Source: Polyporus tsugae (lineage: Eukaryota; Basidiomycota; Agaricomycetes; Polyporales; Polyporaceae). From it: DNA of 64,000 nt. Shown in pieces: positions 20,859 to 33,019 of this stretch. Positions within the stretch are counted from its first letter, which is position 1, and each line of letters opens with the position of its first letter. The translations under genes and the position numbers were made by a program. The stretch covers positions 124,001 through 188,000 of the forward strand of contig JAHRBS010000015.1 in assembly GCA_024305745.1 (NCBI GenBank), read 5' to 3'. A model generated the notes under the pieces. That model saw nothing but the letters and a program-made list of their open reading frames with translations, had not been told where the DNA came from and ran no database searches.

Positions 20859-22714
20859 ATGCCGGTGAGCATCTTTCGCGTGCTCGGAGATGCGACTCAG
20901 CTAATATTTATATTTGATGCCTCCAGTGTTCTTCAGTCCACAACGCTCTGTTTTGCCACGACATCCTGGTTGAGATTCTTGCGTGCCTCTCGCCCGGCTC
21001 GTTCCCATGGCCCTGTTCTGCGCGCGACACCTGGCCGCCGACGATGAAAGAGGACCTCGAGACTCGCAAGACACTTCAGCGCACTTTAGCGTCTTGTGCG
21101 CAAACATGCCACGGATTGTCGGACCTCGCATTAGCAGAATTGTGGAGAGTCCTTGACCACTACGACTTGCTTCTCAGGATTTTGCCGTGGAGGAAGGACG
21201 ACGACGGTCTCTTCCATGGTATCATTGTGCGTATAAGTATGTTCACATGTTGGATGACCACGTGCCTACTGAAACATACATAGGATCCTGACCCCGAGAT
21301 AGACAACCGAGACTGGTCAAGGTTCCGATGGTATGCGCACCTCGTCCGCGAGATGAACGTATCCATCTACCCGGGCGGTCCAGACCAGATGGCCGTTCAT
21401 CGCAACACTTGGACCCTGCTCGCATCTCGGCTCCAAACGGAGCCGCTCCTTCCTTCCCTTCGCCGCCTCCAAATGTCAGTGGACATGTGGGACGTCATGC
21501 CCTTTCTGTTCTCGTTATCGCCAACTGTAGGTCTATTGACCTTTGAATTCGGCGCTATTTGGTGCGAGAACGTCTAGGATAACGCGCACGGATTGTCTAT
21601 CTTCGACGAGAAGACATTCCTCCGCTCATTCGTCCACCTCATCTCCGGGTCCTCCGGAGATCCGCTCGACCCATACATGTGCTGCTTGCTCGAAAGGGTT
21701 GCTGACGGCGTCGTGCAACACCTCCGCACGTGCGCTAGGCTAGGCATGCTGGAAGAGCTCGATCTCACCAAGACTGGCACGTTAAACAGCATAGACGACT
21801 CCGCCGTCAGTGCCCTGTCGAGGCTGCCGTCGTTACGTACATTGAGCACTAGCCTGCCAGAAACAGGGAGTCTGCTCACGGCACCCTGGTTCACTGGCTT
21901 CACAAGCCTCCGCAACCTATCGCTCGGCTTTCTGCCCATCGACACACTCTGCAACATCTTCTCCGCTAGCTCCCTCCGCGCCTCAGGCACCCTCCGGTCC
22001 ATCAAATTCGAAAGTAGTGTCCACACCCTAGGCTACCCTCCCACTCCCATCCCGGCCTCAAAATTGCAACCGCACCTGTCCTTGATCCGCGCGGCCCTCC
22101 CGGACGAACTCGAGTCATTCAGTCTCCGGTTCTGGACCAAGGACGACTCGACCACCAAGTGCCCGCCCCCGCTTTCCCGCCTCCTCGCCCCGTTCCTCTC
22201 CTTCGCGCGCCTCAAAACTTTCGAGGCGTCGTTCCGCTGCGGATACACCGGTAACCCGCGCGTCGCAGACGAGGACATGCGCGCGCTCGCGGCGGCGTGG
22301 CCCGACCTCGAAGTGCTGTACATCTGGATCTTGGGGATCCGCAACCCCGTATCCGAGCCCAACCCCACTCCCCGCCCGGGGCCGACGGTGGCCGGGCTTG
22401 CTGAGCTCGCGAGGGGGTGCCCGCGCCTGCGCCGAGTGACCGTCCCCGGGTTGAGCGTGTCAGCGCTGTCGGGAAAAGGCGGCGCGCTGCCCCCCGACTT
22501 CGAAGGGCACAAGGGAGTGCGTTTCTTGGATGTGCATGAGCTAGTCGGTGACGATGGGGTGGTTGTTCAGGACGTGGCGCGTGTCCTAGAACGGCTCTTT
22601 CCCGGTCTTGACGAGTATCCGCCAGTAGCTAGAGGGCTTCGTTGCCGGTGGACTGAGTCTTCAAGCTTCAAGTTGGGACGCGGTGCAGGACGCGATGCGG
22701 AAGAGCAAGGATAG
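20859..22714 (+). pseudogene. F-box/LRR-like family copy 2, interrupted by one in-frame stop
   Basis: Likely substrate-receptor type protein of SCF ubiquitin ligases. Exon structure matches copy 3: micro-exon 20859-20864 (ATG CCG), exon 20927-21226 and exon 21284-22714. The F-box-like block reads FCHDILVEILACLSPG, then CHGLSDLALAELWRVLDHYD. The long exon carries the repeat-like body (SLRNLSLGFLPIDTL, AAAWPDLEVLYIWIL and LAELARGCPRLRRVTVPG). At 21575-21577 the frame has TAG. Reading resumes in the same frame (HGLSIFDEKTFLRSFVHLIS) and stays open for 379 codons to 22714. Copy 3 has sense codons at this place, and no intron is expected here. A single nonsense mutation, or an unusual intron or readthrough, would explain it. 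Confidence 0.8.
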
Positions 22715-23160
22715 GTATTAGCCTGAGGTGACTGACGACAACCTGCTAGCAGCTGCCAGCGATGGGGGGAATCGACTCCCTTGTCCACATGAGGAATTAT
22801 TTTATTTCGTACCCGTATAATTGAAGAAGCCAAGCCAATAGCCGGATCAAGGATACCTGTATTAGATCGCATTTCTTGGATGCGTACTACTCGGAGAAAC
22901 CACTGTCGTGCCTTAGGCCTTAGGGCTCGATGGTGCCAGTGATTTGCATGTGGTACTGGTTGGCATTCGAGCTCTGCGGCCTGACTCCGGCGGGCGTCCT
23001 TGATGGTCACAGTCGCCGTTTAGGTACTTACGTAAATGGGATGTAAATCAGATCGTTATCTATGGGCATGACTCATGGCTTCATCGTATTGCTTTGCCAG
23101 TGCTTGTCCTCGCACACTTTTCCGACCATCCATCCACCATCGCGTCGCTTGTTCTTGGAA
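22715..23160. other. Intergenic between F-box copies 2 and 3
   Basis: 3' flank of copy 2 and promoter of copy 3. It shares similarity with the 20.7-20.86 kb interval, consistent with tandem duplication. No gene. Confidence 0.5.
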
Positions 23161-24991
23161 ATGCAGCTGGTGAGCATCTATTGCTTTCTCGGAGACGTGA
23201 CTGGGCTAATATTCGATGCCTATAGCAATGTTCTTCAAATGCAGTTCACAACGCTCTTTTTTGCCACGAAATCTTGGTCGAGATTGTGGCATACCTCTCC
23301 CCCGGCTGGTTTCCATGGCTCCGTTCGGACCGTGACTCGGACAGCCGGAAGTCAGAAATACGGGAAGACATCAAGACTCGCAGAGCACTTCAGCGCACTC
23401 TGGCATCTTGTGCGCGGACGTGTCAGGCATTTTCGGAGCCCGCGTTAGCAGAATTGTGGAGGGTCCTTGACCACTATATTTTGCTTCTTAGGTTCCTGCC
23501 GTGGAGGAGGAGTCGCAACGGCGCTTTCGATGGCATGATTGTGAGCGTATCTCTGCACCGCTGTACGTCACCCTGCTGACTGAAACATAACAGGAGTTGG
23601 AACCCGAGATAGACGACCGGGCTTGGTCAAAGTTCCGATGGTACGCGCGGCTCGTATGCGAGATGAACGGATCCGTCTACCCAGACGACATCGGTGTTCA
23701 TCGCAACACCTGGACCCTGCTTGCATCGCGGCTCCAAGGAGAGCCGTTCCTACCTTGCCTTCGTCGTCTCCAAATGCCAGTGGACCCGTTGAAAGACACC
23801 ATGCCCTTCCTATTCTTGTTGTCCCCGACTGTCCGTGTGTTGACCTTTGAATTCGACCACCTTTGGTATACGCGCGTCCTAGGGTACGGGTTGTCTGTCT
23901 CAGACGATACGGAATTCCTTCACACATTTCTTCACCTCATCTCCGGGTCCGCCGGAGATCCGCTGGACGCGTCCATGTGCCGTTTGCTCGAAGGGGACAC
24001 CGAGGAAGTCATGCAACACCTCCGCTCGTGCGCTAGGCTGGACGTGCTCCAACGGCTCGACCTCCGCGAGGCCAGGTACACCATAGACCGCTCCGCTGTC
24101 AGCGCCCTATCGAGGCTGGCGTCACTACACACACTGAGGATTGGTCTGTCTGCTCAAGATCCGCCCGCCACACCCTTGTTCACTGGTTTCGCGAGCCTGC
24201 GCAACCTATCGCTGGGATATTTACCCATCACCATGCTCAGTGAGATCCTCACCACCGGCTCGCTCCGGGCCTCCTCGCTCCGGTCGATCAAGTTCGATAC
24301 CAGCACCAAGGCCCGAGACCGTGCGATTCCTATCTCTGAATTGCAACACCACCTGTCCTCGATCCGCGCCAGCCTGCCAGACGAGCTGGAGTCAGTCCGG
24401 CTTAAGCTCACCTACGACTCGAACACGGGGCCGCCGCCGCCGCTTTCCGACCTCTTCGCCCCGTTCCTCTCTCTCGGGAGCCTCAAGTTGTTCGAGGTCT
24501 TCTTCCGCAGCAAGTGCGTACTACGCGTCGCAGACGAGGACCTTCGCGCGCTGGCCTCCGCGTGGCCGAACCTCGAGGTGCTGTACATCCGGACGTGGGA
24601 CTCGATGCGGCCCCCCAGAGGGTTCTCCACTACACGCCCGCCGACGGTGGCCGCGCTCGCTGCGTTCGCGAGGGGGTGCCCGCGCCTGCACAGAGTAACC
24701 TTCCCAGGGCTAGACGTGGCGGCGCTGGCAGAAAAGGATGGTGCGCTGCACTGCCACTTCGAAGTTGAAGCACACAGGGGGGTGCGGTTCTTGGATGTGG
24801 GGGCGTTAGTAGGCGACAATGGGCTGTCGGCACAGGACGTGGCGAGCGTCCTGGACCGGCTCTTTCCCTGTCACGAGGAGTATTCGCGTGTAGGTGGAGA
24901 GCATCGCCGGACAAAGTCTTGGTTTGCGGTGCAAGATACGATGCGGGAGATACGGGCAGCACGGATAGGTATTGGGGCAGTCACGGTTTAG
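23161..24991 (+). CDS. F-box/LRR-like protein, family copy 3 (intact, about 573 aa)
   Basis: Predicted F-box protein; such proteins recruit substrates to SCF ubiquitin ligases through Skp1. Exons are 23161-23169 (MQL), 23226-23540 and 23594-24991, with all junctions in phase 0. Residues about 10-95 form the F-box-like block: NALFCHEILVEIVAYLSPG, a basic linker, ASCARTCQAFSEPALAEL and WRVLDHYILLLRFLPW. The rest is a leucine-rich-repeat-like solenoid without canonical spacing: SALSRLASLHTLRIGL, SLRNLSLGYLPITML, LRALASAWPNLEVLYI and AAFARGCPRLHRVTFPG. The final block is QDTMREIRAARIG. It is the only undamaged member of the first tandem triplet. The substrate is unknown, and the F-box call is by pattern rather than profile score. 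Confidence 0.82.
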
Positions 24992-25397
24992 GTGACGAAA
25001 GCCAATTGGCGGGTCTGGTGAGGAACAATTCAGCCCCTTGTCTACAATAAATACGCTTGCCACTTCACCGTGTATTGCTTACCATCGAATCGGAAAATAA
25101 ACCTGCAGTAGCCTTAAAGCACTTAGAAAATTTGACATCGTCGTCGTATCGGACGCACTGACGGTGACGGTGGTTGGAGGGCGCTTAATATCACAAATCC
25201 GGTTAGCGGGGCCAATTTCAGAACGCCCGCGCGTCTTGCCCAACAACCACGACGACGAGGACGACGGGTCCGCCCTGCTTCACGACGCTTTTTTTTTCTC
25301 GTATGTCTCATACATATCTACTGATTGTCGCGGACTACTTAGGTGCACAGTTCTCGCGTGCATTCGGGCACCCTCCAATCCGAGTCTAGTGGGCAAC
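24992..25397. other. Intergenic between F-box copies 3 and 4
   Basis: No supported frame. The interval holds the promoter of copy 4. Confidence 0.45.
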
Positions 25398-27381
25398 ATG
25401 CATATGGTCAGCCAACCTCGAATTCTTTTGCCAGCGCTGCGGCCTTGAAATGACTTTCTCAAAGACTCTTTCGAATTTCGTCAGAAGTCACCCAATATTT
25501 TGCTATGTCAAGATATCCTTCTCGAAGTTTTGAGCCACCTGGCACCCGGCAGACCCGACTCGACAGCCGTTGATGATGATGTAACCCACGCACGTCGTTC
25601 AAAGTGTCGATCCACCCTTGTGGCATGTGCGAAGGTATCACAAACGATGTCGCACCACGCACTCAATGTGTTATGGGCCGAGTTGGATGGTTTGGATCCC
25701 ATCCTCCAATTCTTCCCGGGCTACCAGCGACGCCGCGGTTCGCAACCTCTGGTGAGTCGTGTCATGCTGATATGACCGGTACCTTGTAAAACTCGCTGAA
25801 TTGCAATTAACTTCGATATCCCAAAGAACACAATCCGTGGGGTCATATCTGCCGACGATTGGTCGCGACTGCAGTCGTATGCAAGCCGTGTCCGGAGCCT
25901 CACCATCCCACACCGCACCCTCGACCATTCGTCGGTTTGGTCCTTCTTGGCGAAGCACTGCGCGGGAGTCCCTCTATTTCCCGACCTGCGTGTGTTGGAT
26001 GCGTACGATATAACCGATCGTCAAGTCGCTCCGCTCCTATTGGTCCTCTGTCCTTCACTCCGCGACGTCACAATATCGTTCGAGGGAGGTCGCTCAGGCT
26101 CAGGCGCGCTTCCTGATATCATGGGCTCGGTTCTGCAAACCCTTGCTCTGACCGCGCCGCAGTTGAAGGTGCTCAGTCTACTCGGTGACCATTCCTTGGA
26201 CCGAGAACACCTACTCTACGTTGGGCGGTTCACCTCCATCCAAGAAATTGTCTTTGGCCACCAGTTCCAGTTTGACGAGGCAGTCCTCCACTCGATTTCC
26301 AAGATACCCACCCTCAGGGACCTGACCGTCGCGGTTCGCTTACAACGCCTAGGCAGGGGAGAGACGCGGGCGTTGGACTTCGGAGACGGCTTCCGGAGAT
26401 TGCGCAGTCTCGGGCTCAGGGGAAAGTCCAAGGATCTCTCCGCCGTCATCGTCGCCATCTCAGCACCCAGTCTCGAATGGCTCACGCTGGGCTTTGTCGA
26501 CTCGGTCGGCGTAAATGAGCTCGAGGCGCCGCTAGCCGCCATTGCGTCCCATATCCCCGACACGATCGCCCACTACAGCTGCACGTTCTGCGCGCCCCTG
26601 AGTCCCCTTCCCGTCGCCCTCGCGGATCTCCTTCAAGATCTTCTGTCGAGGATGCCCAACCTCGTAGCGTTCAACCTCTTGTCCCAGAAGTCCCCCCTCT
26701 CCGTGACCAACGACGACCTCGTCCGCGTCGGCGACGCCTGGCCGAAGCTCGACCATCTCAACATCAGCCAGTGGGCCAACCGATACAACCTGAAGGTGGT
26801 GCGACGGCCGACCGTCTCCGGCCTCGCCCAGCTCGCGATGCGCTGCCCGAAGCTCGAGGACGTCAGCCTTCCGGAGCTCGACATCAGCAAGGCGGCCGAG
26901 CCCAGGGGGATACCCTTCCTCGAACACCGCCTGAAGACGCTCCTGTTCCAGAGCATCTCGAATGCGCCGCGGGTGGCGCAGCACGAGGCCGCCGTCGCCA
27001 TCGACATGGTCTTCCCGCATCTGGAGCTCCACAGGATGCGGCCCGCCCCCGCCGTTGGCGGGTCGACGCGGACGAGCACCCCGTGGGTGAACGTGTGGAA
27101 GACGCTGCAGATCATGCGCTTGGGACGGTACAACCACATGCTCCGAGATACCGGTGCTGAGTCTGCGATCCCGAAGGTGCCTGAGATGCCTGTCGACCGA
27201 GAGGACCGCGCGCCAGGGATTTATGCGAATGGGGTGCAGGTGCGTTCAGTATCCCATTCGTTCGAGGTTTTCGGTCAGAAGCTCATGCTAGCTGTCACCG
27301 TTACGACAGATAGCTCCAGGGCCCGATCTGGACGACGAGGAGCACAGTGAATCGGATGCCAGCGAGTTCGACCTCTTTTAG
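25398..27381 (+). CDS. F-box/LRR-like protein, family copy 4 (intact, about 586 aa, divergent)
   Basis: Second intact family member. The F-box exon 25485-25751 reads LLCQDILLEVLSHLAPG, then MSHHALNVLWAELDGLDPIL. Exon 25827-27239 carries the body (DDWSRLQSYASRVRSL, PTLRDLTVAVRLQRLG, GDAWPKLDHLNISQW and AQLAMRCPKLEDVSLPELD). A last exon, 27310-27381, gives an acidic tail (APGPDLDDEEHSESDASEFD) in phase 0. Reading through its intron instead gives a stop at 27348-27350, but the acidic tail matches copy 5. By analogy with copies 2 and 3, the start is placed in a micro-exon 25398-25406 (MHM). Its GTCAGC donor is weak, so the start is uncertain. It is much diverged from copies 1-3 and closer to copies 5 and 6. 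Confidence 0.78.
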
Positions 27382-30300
27382 AAGGGTTTTCCCGGACTGT
27401 ATTCCGTGCGGCGCCCCGCACGATAAGTACTCTAAACAGCGTATAGTACATGTAGTACTCACTCCGTCCACCATCGGCATAATGTCTTATCAGCACGGTT
27501 ATCGCTCTTACCGTCTTCACCCGTGTGTGTCCTCGTGCTATAACTTGGTGCTGCCTCTTCTCGGACGTCGACACCGCCGCGGCGTTGGTCTTCCTCGAGC
27601 TCGTCCGTCCGCCGTCGCGCGTGTGGCCAGCCCTCCTGGAGACCCGTTCGCCACCGAGTTCCACGAGAAGCAGTACACCACCACAACTATGCGTACGCCC
27701 AAGCGAACGTGGCGGTCTCGACCTCGCGCGCTCGCGAACTTCATGCGGAGCCGCTTCCCCAACGTCCTTACATGCCTTGTCCTTCCATCAGGCTGGCCTA
27801 CGTTATGTTCAGTAACTATGATCGGTGGTTACGTACTACGAGGTAGCCGCGCTCATCCCCTCATGCTTCCTCTTCCCGTTATTCGAGTCCGCTGCCGCTT
27901 ACAAAACTCAGACAGCACCAGGCTCAGACAGCGTGTAGCATCGGCAGGAGTCAAAGGTCTAACGGCCACACAAGTCCCTCTGAAGACAGCCCCGGCATGT
28001 TCCGTAGCTGCTAATAATCTGAACGGGACTTTGGGACTTTGTTTCCGACAACGTCAACGTCGTCGAACGCGCCTTGTTGTGCGGTTCCGATGGCACCGAC
28101 TCATTCCGTTCATATCCGCACAATGGGTATATGACCTCGGGAGACGGCGGGGGACAACGTATCCTCAGAGACGAGTGAATTCCTAGTCAGCACTGACTCA
28201 TGTCATCGCGGCGAACGATATCTGGGGTTGAGTTACCATTATTCCACATGGAGGCCTCGACGAGTCGGAAGACCTGAAGCTCCACGGTCATACCTAAAGT
28301 GACGGCCGCACCGTTCGGTGAGAGCTAGGCGTAGTGCTAGTGCGGGCTTCTAATTAAATCACAAACAGCGCGAGAATCAGGACGTTGAACGTTACGCACG
28401 ATCGTCGTCGTTGCATGTGAAGGACGCTGGGGATGCAACATACATAACGTGAAGCCGTACAGATACGAGGACCGGATGCCGGCAGCATCCGTCAACGAAC
28501 TACTACTAGATCTGTAGGATAATAAGCCACCGTGTGCTGTGCATTCCAAGGGATATTGTGCCTTACCTCTGTACCCAGTCGCCACTGCGTCAGGGTACCC
28601 GTATGGAGGGGGAGTAGGAAAGAACCTGGGGACATGCGACCGAGCGGGCGACGTACATATGCATGTACATAGTTTACAGTGTCACCAAGATCGGAACCCC
28701 ACGATGGACTGCGGCCAGTGCTCCGAGAGTCGGGACGGGTGCGTCGTGAGCATGCGATATTAAATAATACGGGACGCGAGATCCGCGTTGAACCCATCTG
28801 GACGTGCAGTCAAAGGGCCCGTCAATGCAGATCGCCGGAGGGAGATATCGAGCCCGTTTATGGGCATTGGGCTAGAGAGGTTCGCCGATTAGCATGTCCA
28901 TTTTCAAAAACGGCGCTTCGTCGGAGAACATCGTCGATCGGGACTTGGGAGCCCTCCCACGGGCTTTCTATTTCCTCTAAAGTAGATGACGAAAACGCCG
29001 CCTGAACATGCGCGGGAGCGAGATAGACGTTGCCTTGGCTGATTGACCGGGCTCTCCAGCGACTCCGAAGGGGCCCTGCAATTGAGACCAAGACCTCGTC
29101 AGTGGGTGGCCAAGGTGAGGACGTACAACTTACGGTCACGGCGACAGTCTCCTTGGCAGAGGCTTTCTAGCCGCCGCGCAGTCAAGTAAGATTTCCACAT
29201 TTGTCCGTGAGCATTCGGTCGGCGGAGCTCTTGGGGGCTATCGCACGTGGAGTGCAACGTTGTCAGAAAGATCACAATATGAATGTATCACCGGGTCCAG
29301 CCAGTCGCGTCTGTTCGCGGAGATTTCTTCTCTAGGTACGCAAGGAAGGCTTGGTTGCACATTGGCCGCCGATCTGCGCCTCTGCGCCTCTGGGATGGAA
29401 TGGACCAAGAGGTCATAGAGCGTGGAACGCCTTCGTGCGAGTCGCCGGAGATGATTACCGCACAGGTGCGAAGGAGGATTGAAGAGCTCGAGGAGCCAAG
29501 ACAAGCATGACGACAGTCAAAAAGCTCACAATGCGCGCAGCAGACCGTTTGCAAGCGTGCGACAAATGGAAGATGGAAGATGGATGGAAGACAGAAATTT
29601 GAAGTTGTCACAAACGCCGCACCGAGGCTGGGGACTCGGGAGAGGTGACTGTCAATGGGAGAGGCGCAGGCAAACCAACTGATATTCACAATGATTGCCA
29701 CAAGGACTCTACGGAAACCACAAGCGAAATAGCCGATCGATATCTATATGGAGTAGCCCCCCGCCGCAAGGCCGAGATGACGACATGGACGCCCTCGGCC
29801 GAACGTGCGCTCGCAGATGATGGCGACATGCGCTACTTATTGCATGCGAACGGTACGTACTGGGCGCGATGCAGCCGCTGTGAGACTTCCGTCAGTCGAC
29901 GCAGCACGGTGACACGGCGTGGGCAAGAACTGGCAAGGATGGCAGGTGGGATGGGAGTGTCGTTCGCCCGTCGGAGGTGAAGCGGAGGGCAGCTGAGGAC
30001 TTGACCAGGGTCCCGGAGCACAGGCGGAAGAGTAGGATCGGGACAACGGAACCGGCGATTGGCCAAAACAGGGCGAGTTGCGGGGGAGCGGGGAGATTCA
30101 CATGCCAAGCGCTCCGATCGAGGTCACAGACGTCTCCTGGCACACTCGGTATTTCCGCTCGCAAGCTCCTGTCAGTGTCACGCAAACACACATCCATCAC
30201 TAGTCGCCCCTCCGGCATCCTATAACATGCCCCCAGTCCGTCCTCTACCCCCGCTCGTCTTCCTGCACGACTCATTTCCCGCTGTAACCACACACGCCTA

Positions 30301-30544
30301 TACCCACCCGGCCTCTCCTCAACGCAAACGCCTTACATATAGAGGTGAGTGCACACATGCCCCACCCCCAAGACGCTCTGCCACCGGCAACGTACGACCC
30401 TTCCTAACGCTGACTCCTTTCCTCTGTCGTCAATGCCGTGTTACAGTCTCTTCTCTCTCGCTCTCTGTGCGGGCCCCCTTTATCCCCCAAACGCGGATCG
30501 CCTCCACCTTTTAAACCGTTAAGCCAGTCCCCGAAGCGTCCAGC
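27382..30544. other. 3.1-kb gene-poor interval
   Basis: Frames on both strands are short or lack motif and codon signal. The best stretch is minus strand, about 28860-29090 (GNVYLAPAHVQAAFSSSTLE). It follows an ATTGCAG acceptor and ends in TAA, but no convincing start exon was found upstream. I see no transposon proteins, terminal repeats or RNA genes. The right end is the promoter and 5' UTR of the carrier gene. Confidence 0.4.
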
Positions 30545-33019
30545 ATGTCCCGCGCCGCAGAAAAGAAGCCCGTGGGGTTCGCCACCCAGTTGACCGCCGG
30601 AGGTATCGCAGGCGCAATGGAAGCAGTCAGTATCTCCTCCCTGTCCTCCCTATAAACCGAGCGCGTCCCCCTTGCTGATCATCCTTGCATTTTACCTTGA
30701 CCGCTCACCATATGTGGACGTCGTTTCGCCTGTGCGCGCATATAGCTATGCTGCCAGCCATTGGATACCATCAAGGTCCGAATGCAGCTGTCCAAGTCAG
30801 GACTCGCACCAGGGGTGAGCCATTGCTCTTCATGCCCTTCATTCCCGTTTCTGTCCCCTTCCTTATCGCATCAACTCGCGGTCATTCCCCGGAATGATTT
30901 TCTGTGATCTACACACCGGGTTCGACGTCTCTGGGTGCGCATATACGACGCGTCCAGAAGCCTTGCAGGCGGAGGTAGAACGGATGCCCGCAACTTGCCC
31001 ACCCCTCGCTAGACTTGCGCCCGCATCCGCCGCACGATCCGCGTCGGGGGTCTCCATGCCGCTTGTCAGGGATGGTGATTGCTGGGGTCGGCTTCTTGGC
31101 ATCGAGGCGCTTTTCCGTCGTCGTTCCGTCCTCTTCGGGTCTACAGTTTTCAAATGAGAGCCGCTGGGAAGTGCATCTAGCGGCTTGTGTCAAATTTTTT
31201 TTTCGAAGCGACGACGTACCTCTGCCTCTCATGGAGGATACAGTGTATCTGAGTCACTATGCATCACCTTTCGCGTGCACTTGCGTAGCACCAAGCGGGA
31301 TCTTCCGGTGCGTGTAGTTGAGAACTCACCTGTTTTCTGTCGTCGTACGCCGGAGCTCAGATGCAGGATTGCACTACATCGACGTATGTCGAAGCTATTT
31401 GGGAGCTCATGTGTCCGGAACATCTCTAGATATGACACCCTCTCCCCCTTGACATATTCGGCCTTTCGTCACGTCACGCATATCCACTGACATCGTCCTC
31501 GCGCATCACAGACGAAACCGCGCGGGTTCATCGCGACCGGCGCACTGATCGTTCGGCGGGAGACCCCGCTCGCGCTCTACAAGGGTCTTGGCGCGGTACT
31601 GTCGGGCATCGTCCCAAAGATGGCGATCCGCTTCGCCAGCTTCGAGAAGTACAAGGGATGGCTCGCGGATAAGCAGACGGGCAAGACGAGCGTCGGGAAC
31701 ATCTTCATTTGTGCGCGCTCTACGTTCTCTCTTGCGATCTTGGCTACCAACTGACAAGTAAGACCATTATATCCATGTCGCGCTCACGTGAACTGCGGGC
31801 TTTACGACGCGTGTCGTATTCGTTGCGCCGACTTTGCCCCGTACGGCATGCATATCTCTCTTCTCGGCGATCCAATGCACTGCGCCCGTGTTCTCCGCTG
31901 ATGCTTGTGCTTATGCTTACGCCTATTTCCCCGGGCTTCGTCTTCTCCCCGCCCACGACTCGCGCTCCGGCGTCCTTCACCCGGCGTCCTTCCCCTTCTT
32001 CACCCTCCAACCTTATTCTCCACGCTCCCCCATGCACATCCTCACCCCCAATTCCACCCTCACCCAGCCGGCCTGGGCGCGGGCGTGACGGAGGCCGTGA
32101 TGGTCGTGACGCCGATGGAGGTGGTGAAGATCCGGCTGCAGGCGCAGCAGCACTCGCTCGCAGACCCCCTCGAGGTGCCGCGGTACCGCAACGCGGGGCA
32201 CGCGGTATACAAGATTGTGCGCGAGGAGGGCTTTTCGGCGCTCTATCGCGGCGTCAGCCTCACTGCGCTCCGCCAGGCGACGAACCAGGGTGCGTGTCCC
32301 TTCGGTTTTTCGTTTCTCGCTTCGGTCTGTCGTATCGTTGTCCTTCAAGAGTGGGCGGGCGAGGATCCCGCCCTCTCGTTTTTCGTTTTTCGTTTTTCGT
32401 TTTCCGCGTTTTGTGGGTTTTTATGTTGGGGGCTGAGGCTGACGCGTTGCGACGACGCAGGGGCGAACTTCACGGCGTATCAGGAGCTCAAGAAGTTTGC
32501 GCACAACTGGCAGCCGGAGCTGACGGACCTGCCGTCCTACCAGCACATGGTCATCGGGTTGATTTCGGGCGCGATGGGTCCGTTCTCGAACGCGCCGATC
32601 GACACGATCAAGACCCGTGCGTGGTTCCCGTCTCTTGCGTTTTCTGCTGGAGACTTTGGACTGACTAACGCGCATGGTCTCGTTTTCCGTTCTTTGCTCT
32701 GCCTTGCCGACTCCTTGACCGTCCTCCTCGGTTCTCGGTTCTCGGTTCGCCTCACACCCCACCCGCTCGTGCGATGGCTACAACAACAGGCCTGCAGAAG
32801 GCGGAAGCGATCCCCGGCCAGACGGCGTTCCAGCGGATCTCGGTGATCGCGCGCGAGATGTGGCGGCAGGAGGGCGTGCGGTCGTTCTACAAGGGCATCA
32901 CCCCGCGCGTGCTGCGCGTCGCGCCGGGCCAGGCGATCGTGTTCGCGGTGTACGAGCGCGTGCGGAGGATTATGGAGACGCTCCAGGGGAGCAGCGAGGA
33001 CCGGATACACAGCGAGTGA
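30545..33019 (+). CDS. SFC1: Mitochondrial succinate/fumarate carrier (SFC1/ACR1)
   Basis: Inner-membrane carrier exchanging cytosolic succinate for matrix fumarate, linking the glyoxylate cycle to gluconeogenesis. Exons 30545-30625, 30746-30814, 31512-31710, 32068-32289, 32461-32616 and 32790-33019 give 318 aa, close to the yeast 322. The three carrier signatures are complete: QPLDTIKVRMQ, TPMEVVKIRLQ and APIDTIKTRLQ. Each follows a glycine-rich odd-numbered helix (TAGGIAGAMEA, GLGAGVTEAVMVV and GLISGAMGPFSN). The N-terminal block KPVGFATQLTAGGIAG and ALYKGLGAVLSGIVPKMAIR are characteristic of Sfc1. Introns 2 (697 bases) and 3 (357 bases) are far longer than typical here. Junction phases all agree. 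Confidence 0.94.
32377..32404. repeat. T-rich heptamer repeat (CGTTTTT) in carrier intron
   Basis: Three to four copies of CGTTTTT lie within the intron between 32289 and 32461. They add to its pyrimidine-rich 3' half. Confidence 0.75.

Noticed and set aside
24141..24698. 185-codon plus-strand frame inside F-box copy 3
   Set aside because: Out-of-frame shadow of the intact long exon.
27347..28186. 279-codon plus-strand open frame after F-box copy 4
   Set aside because: Overlaps the end of copy 4 in another frame; Arg-rich, no motif, no splice logic.
31709..32668. 319- and 313-codon plus-strand open frames
   Set aside because: They run through introns of the carrier gene; the spliced product matches a known family exactly, while these do not outside its exons.
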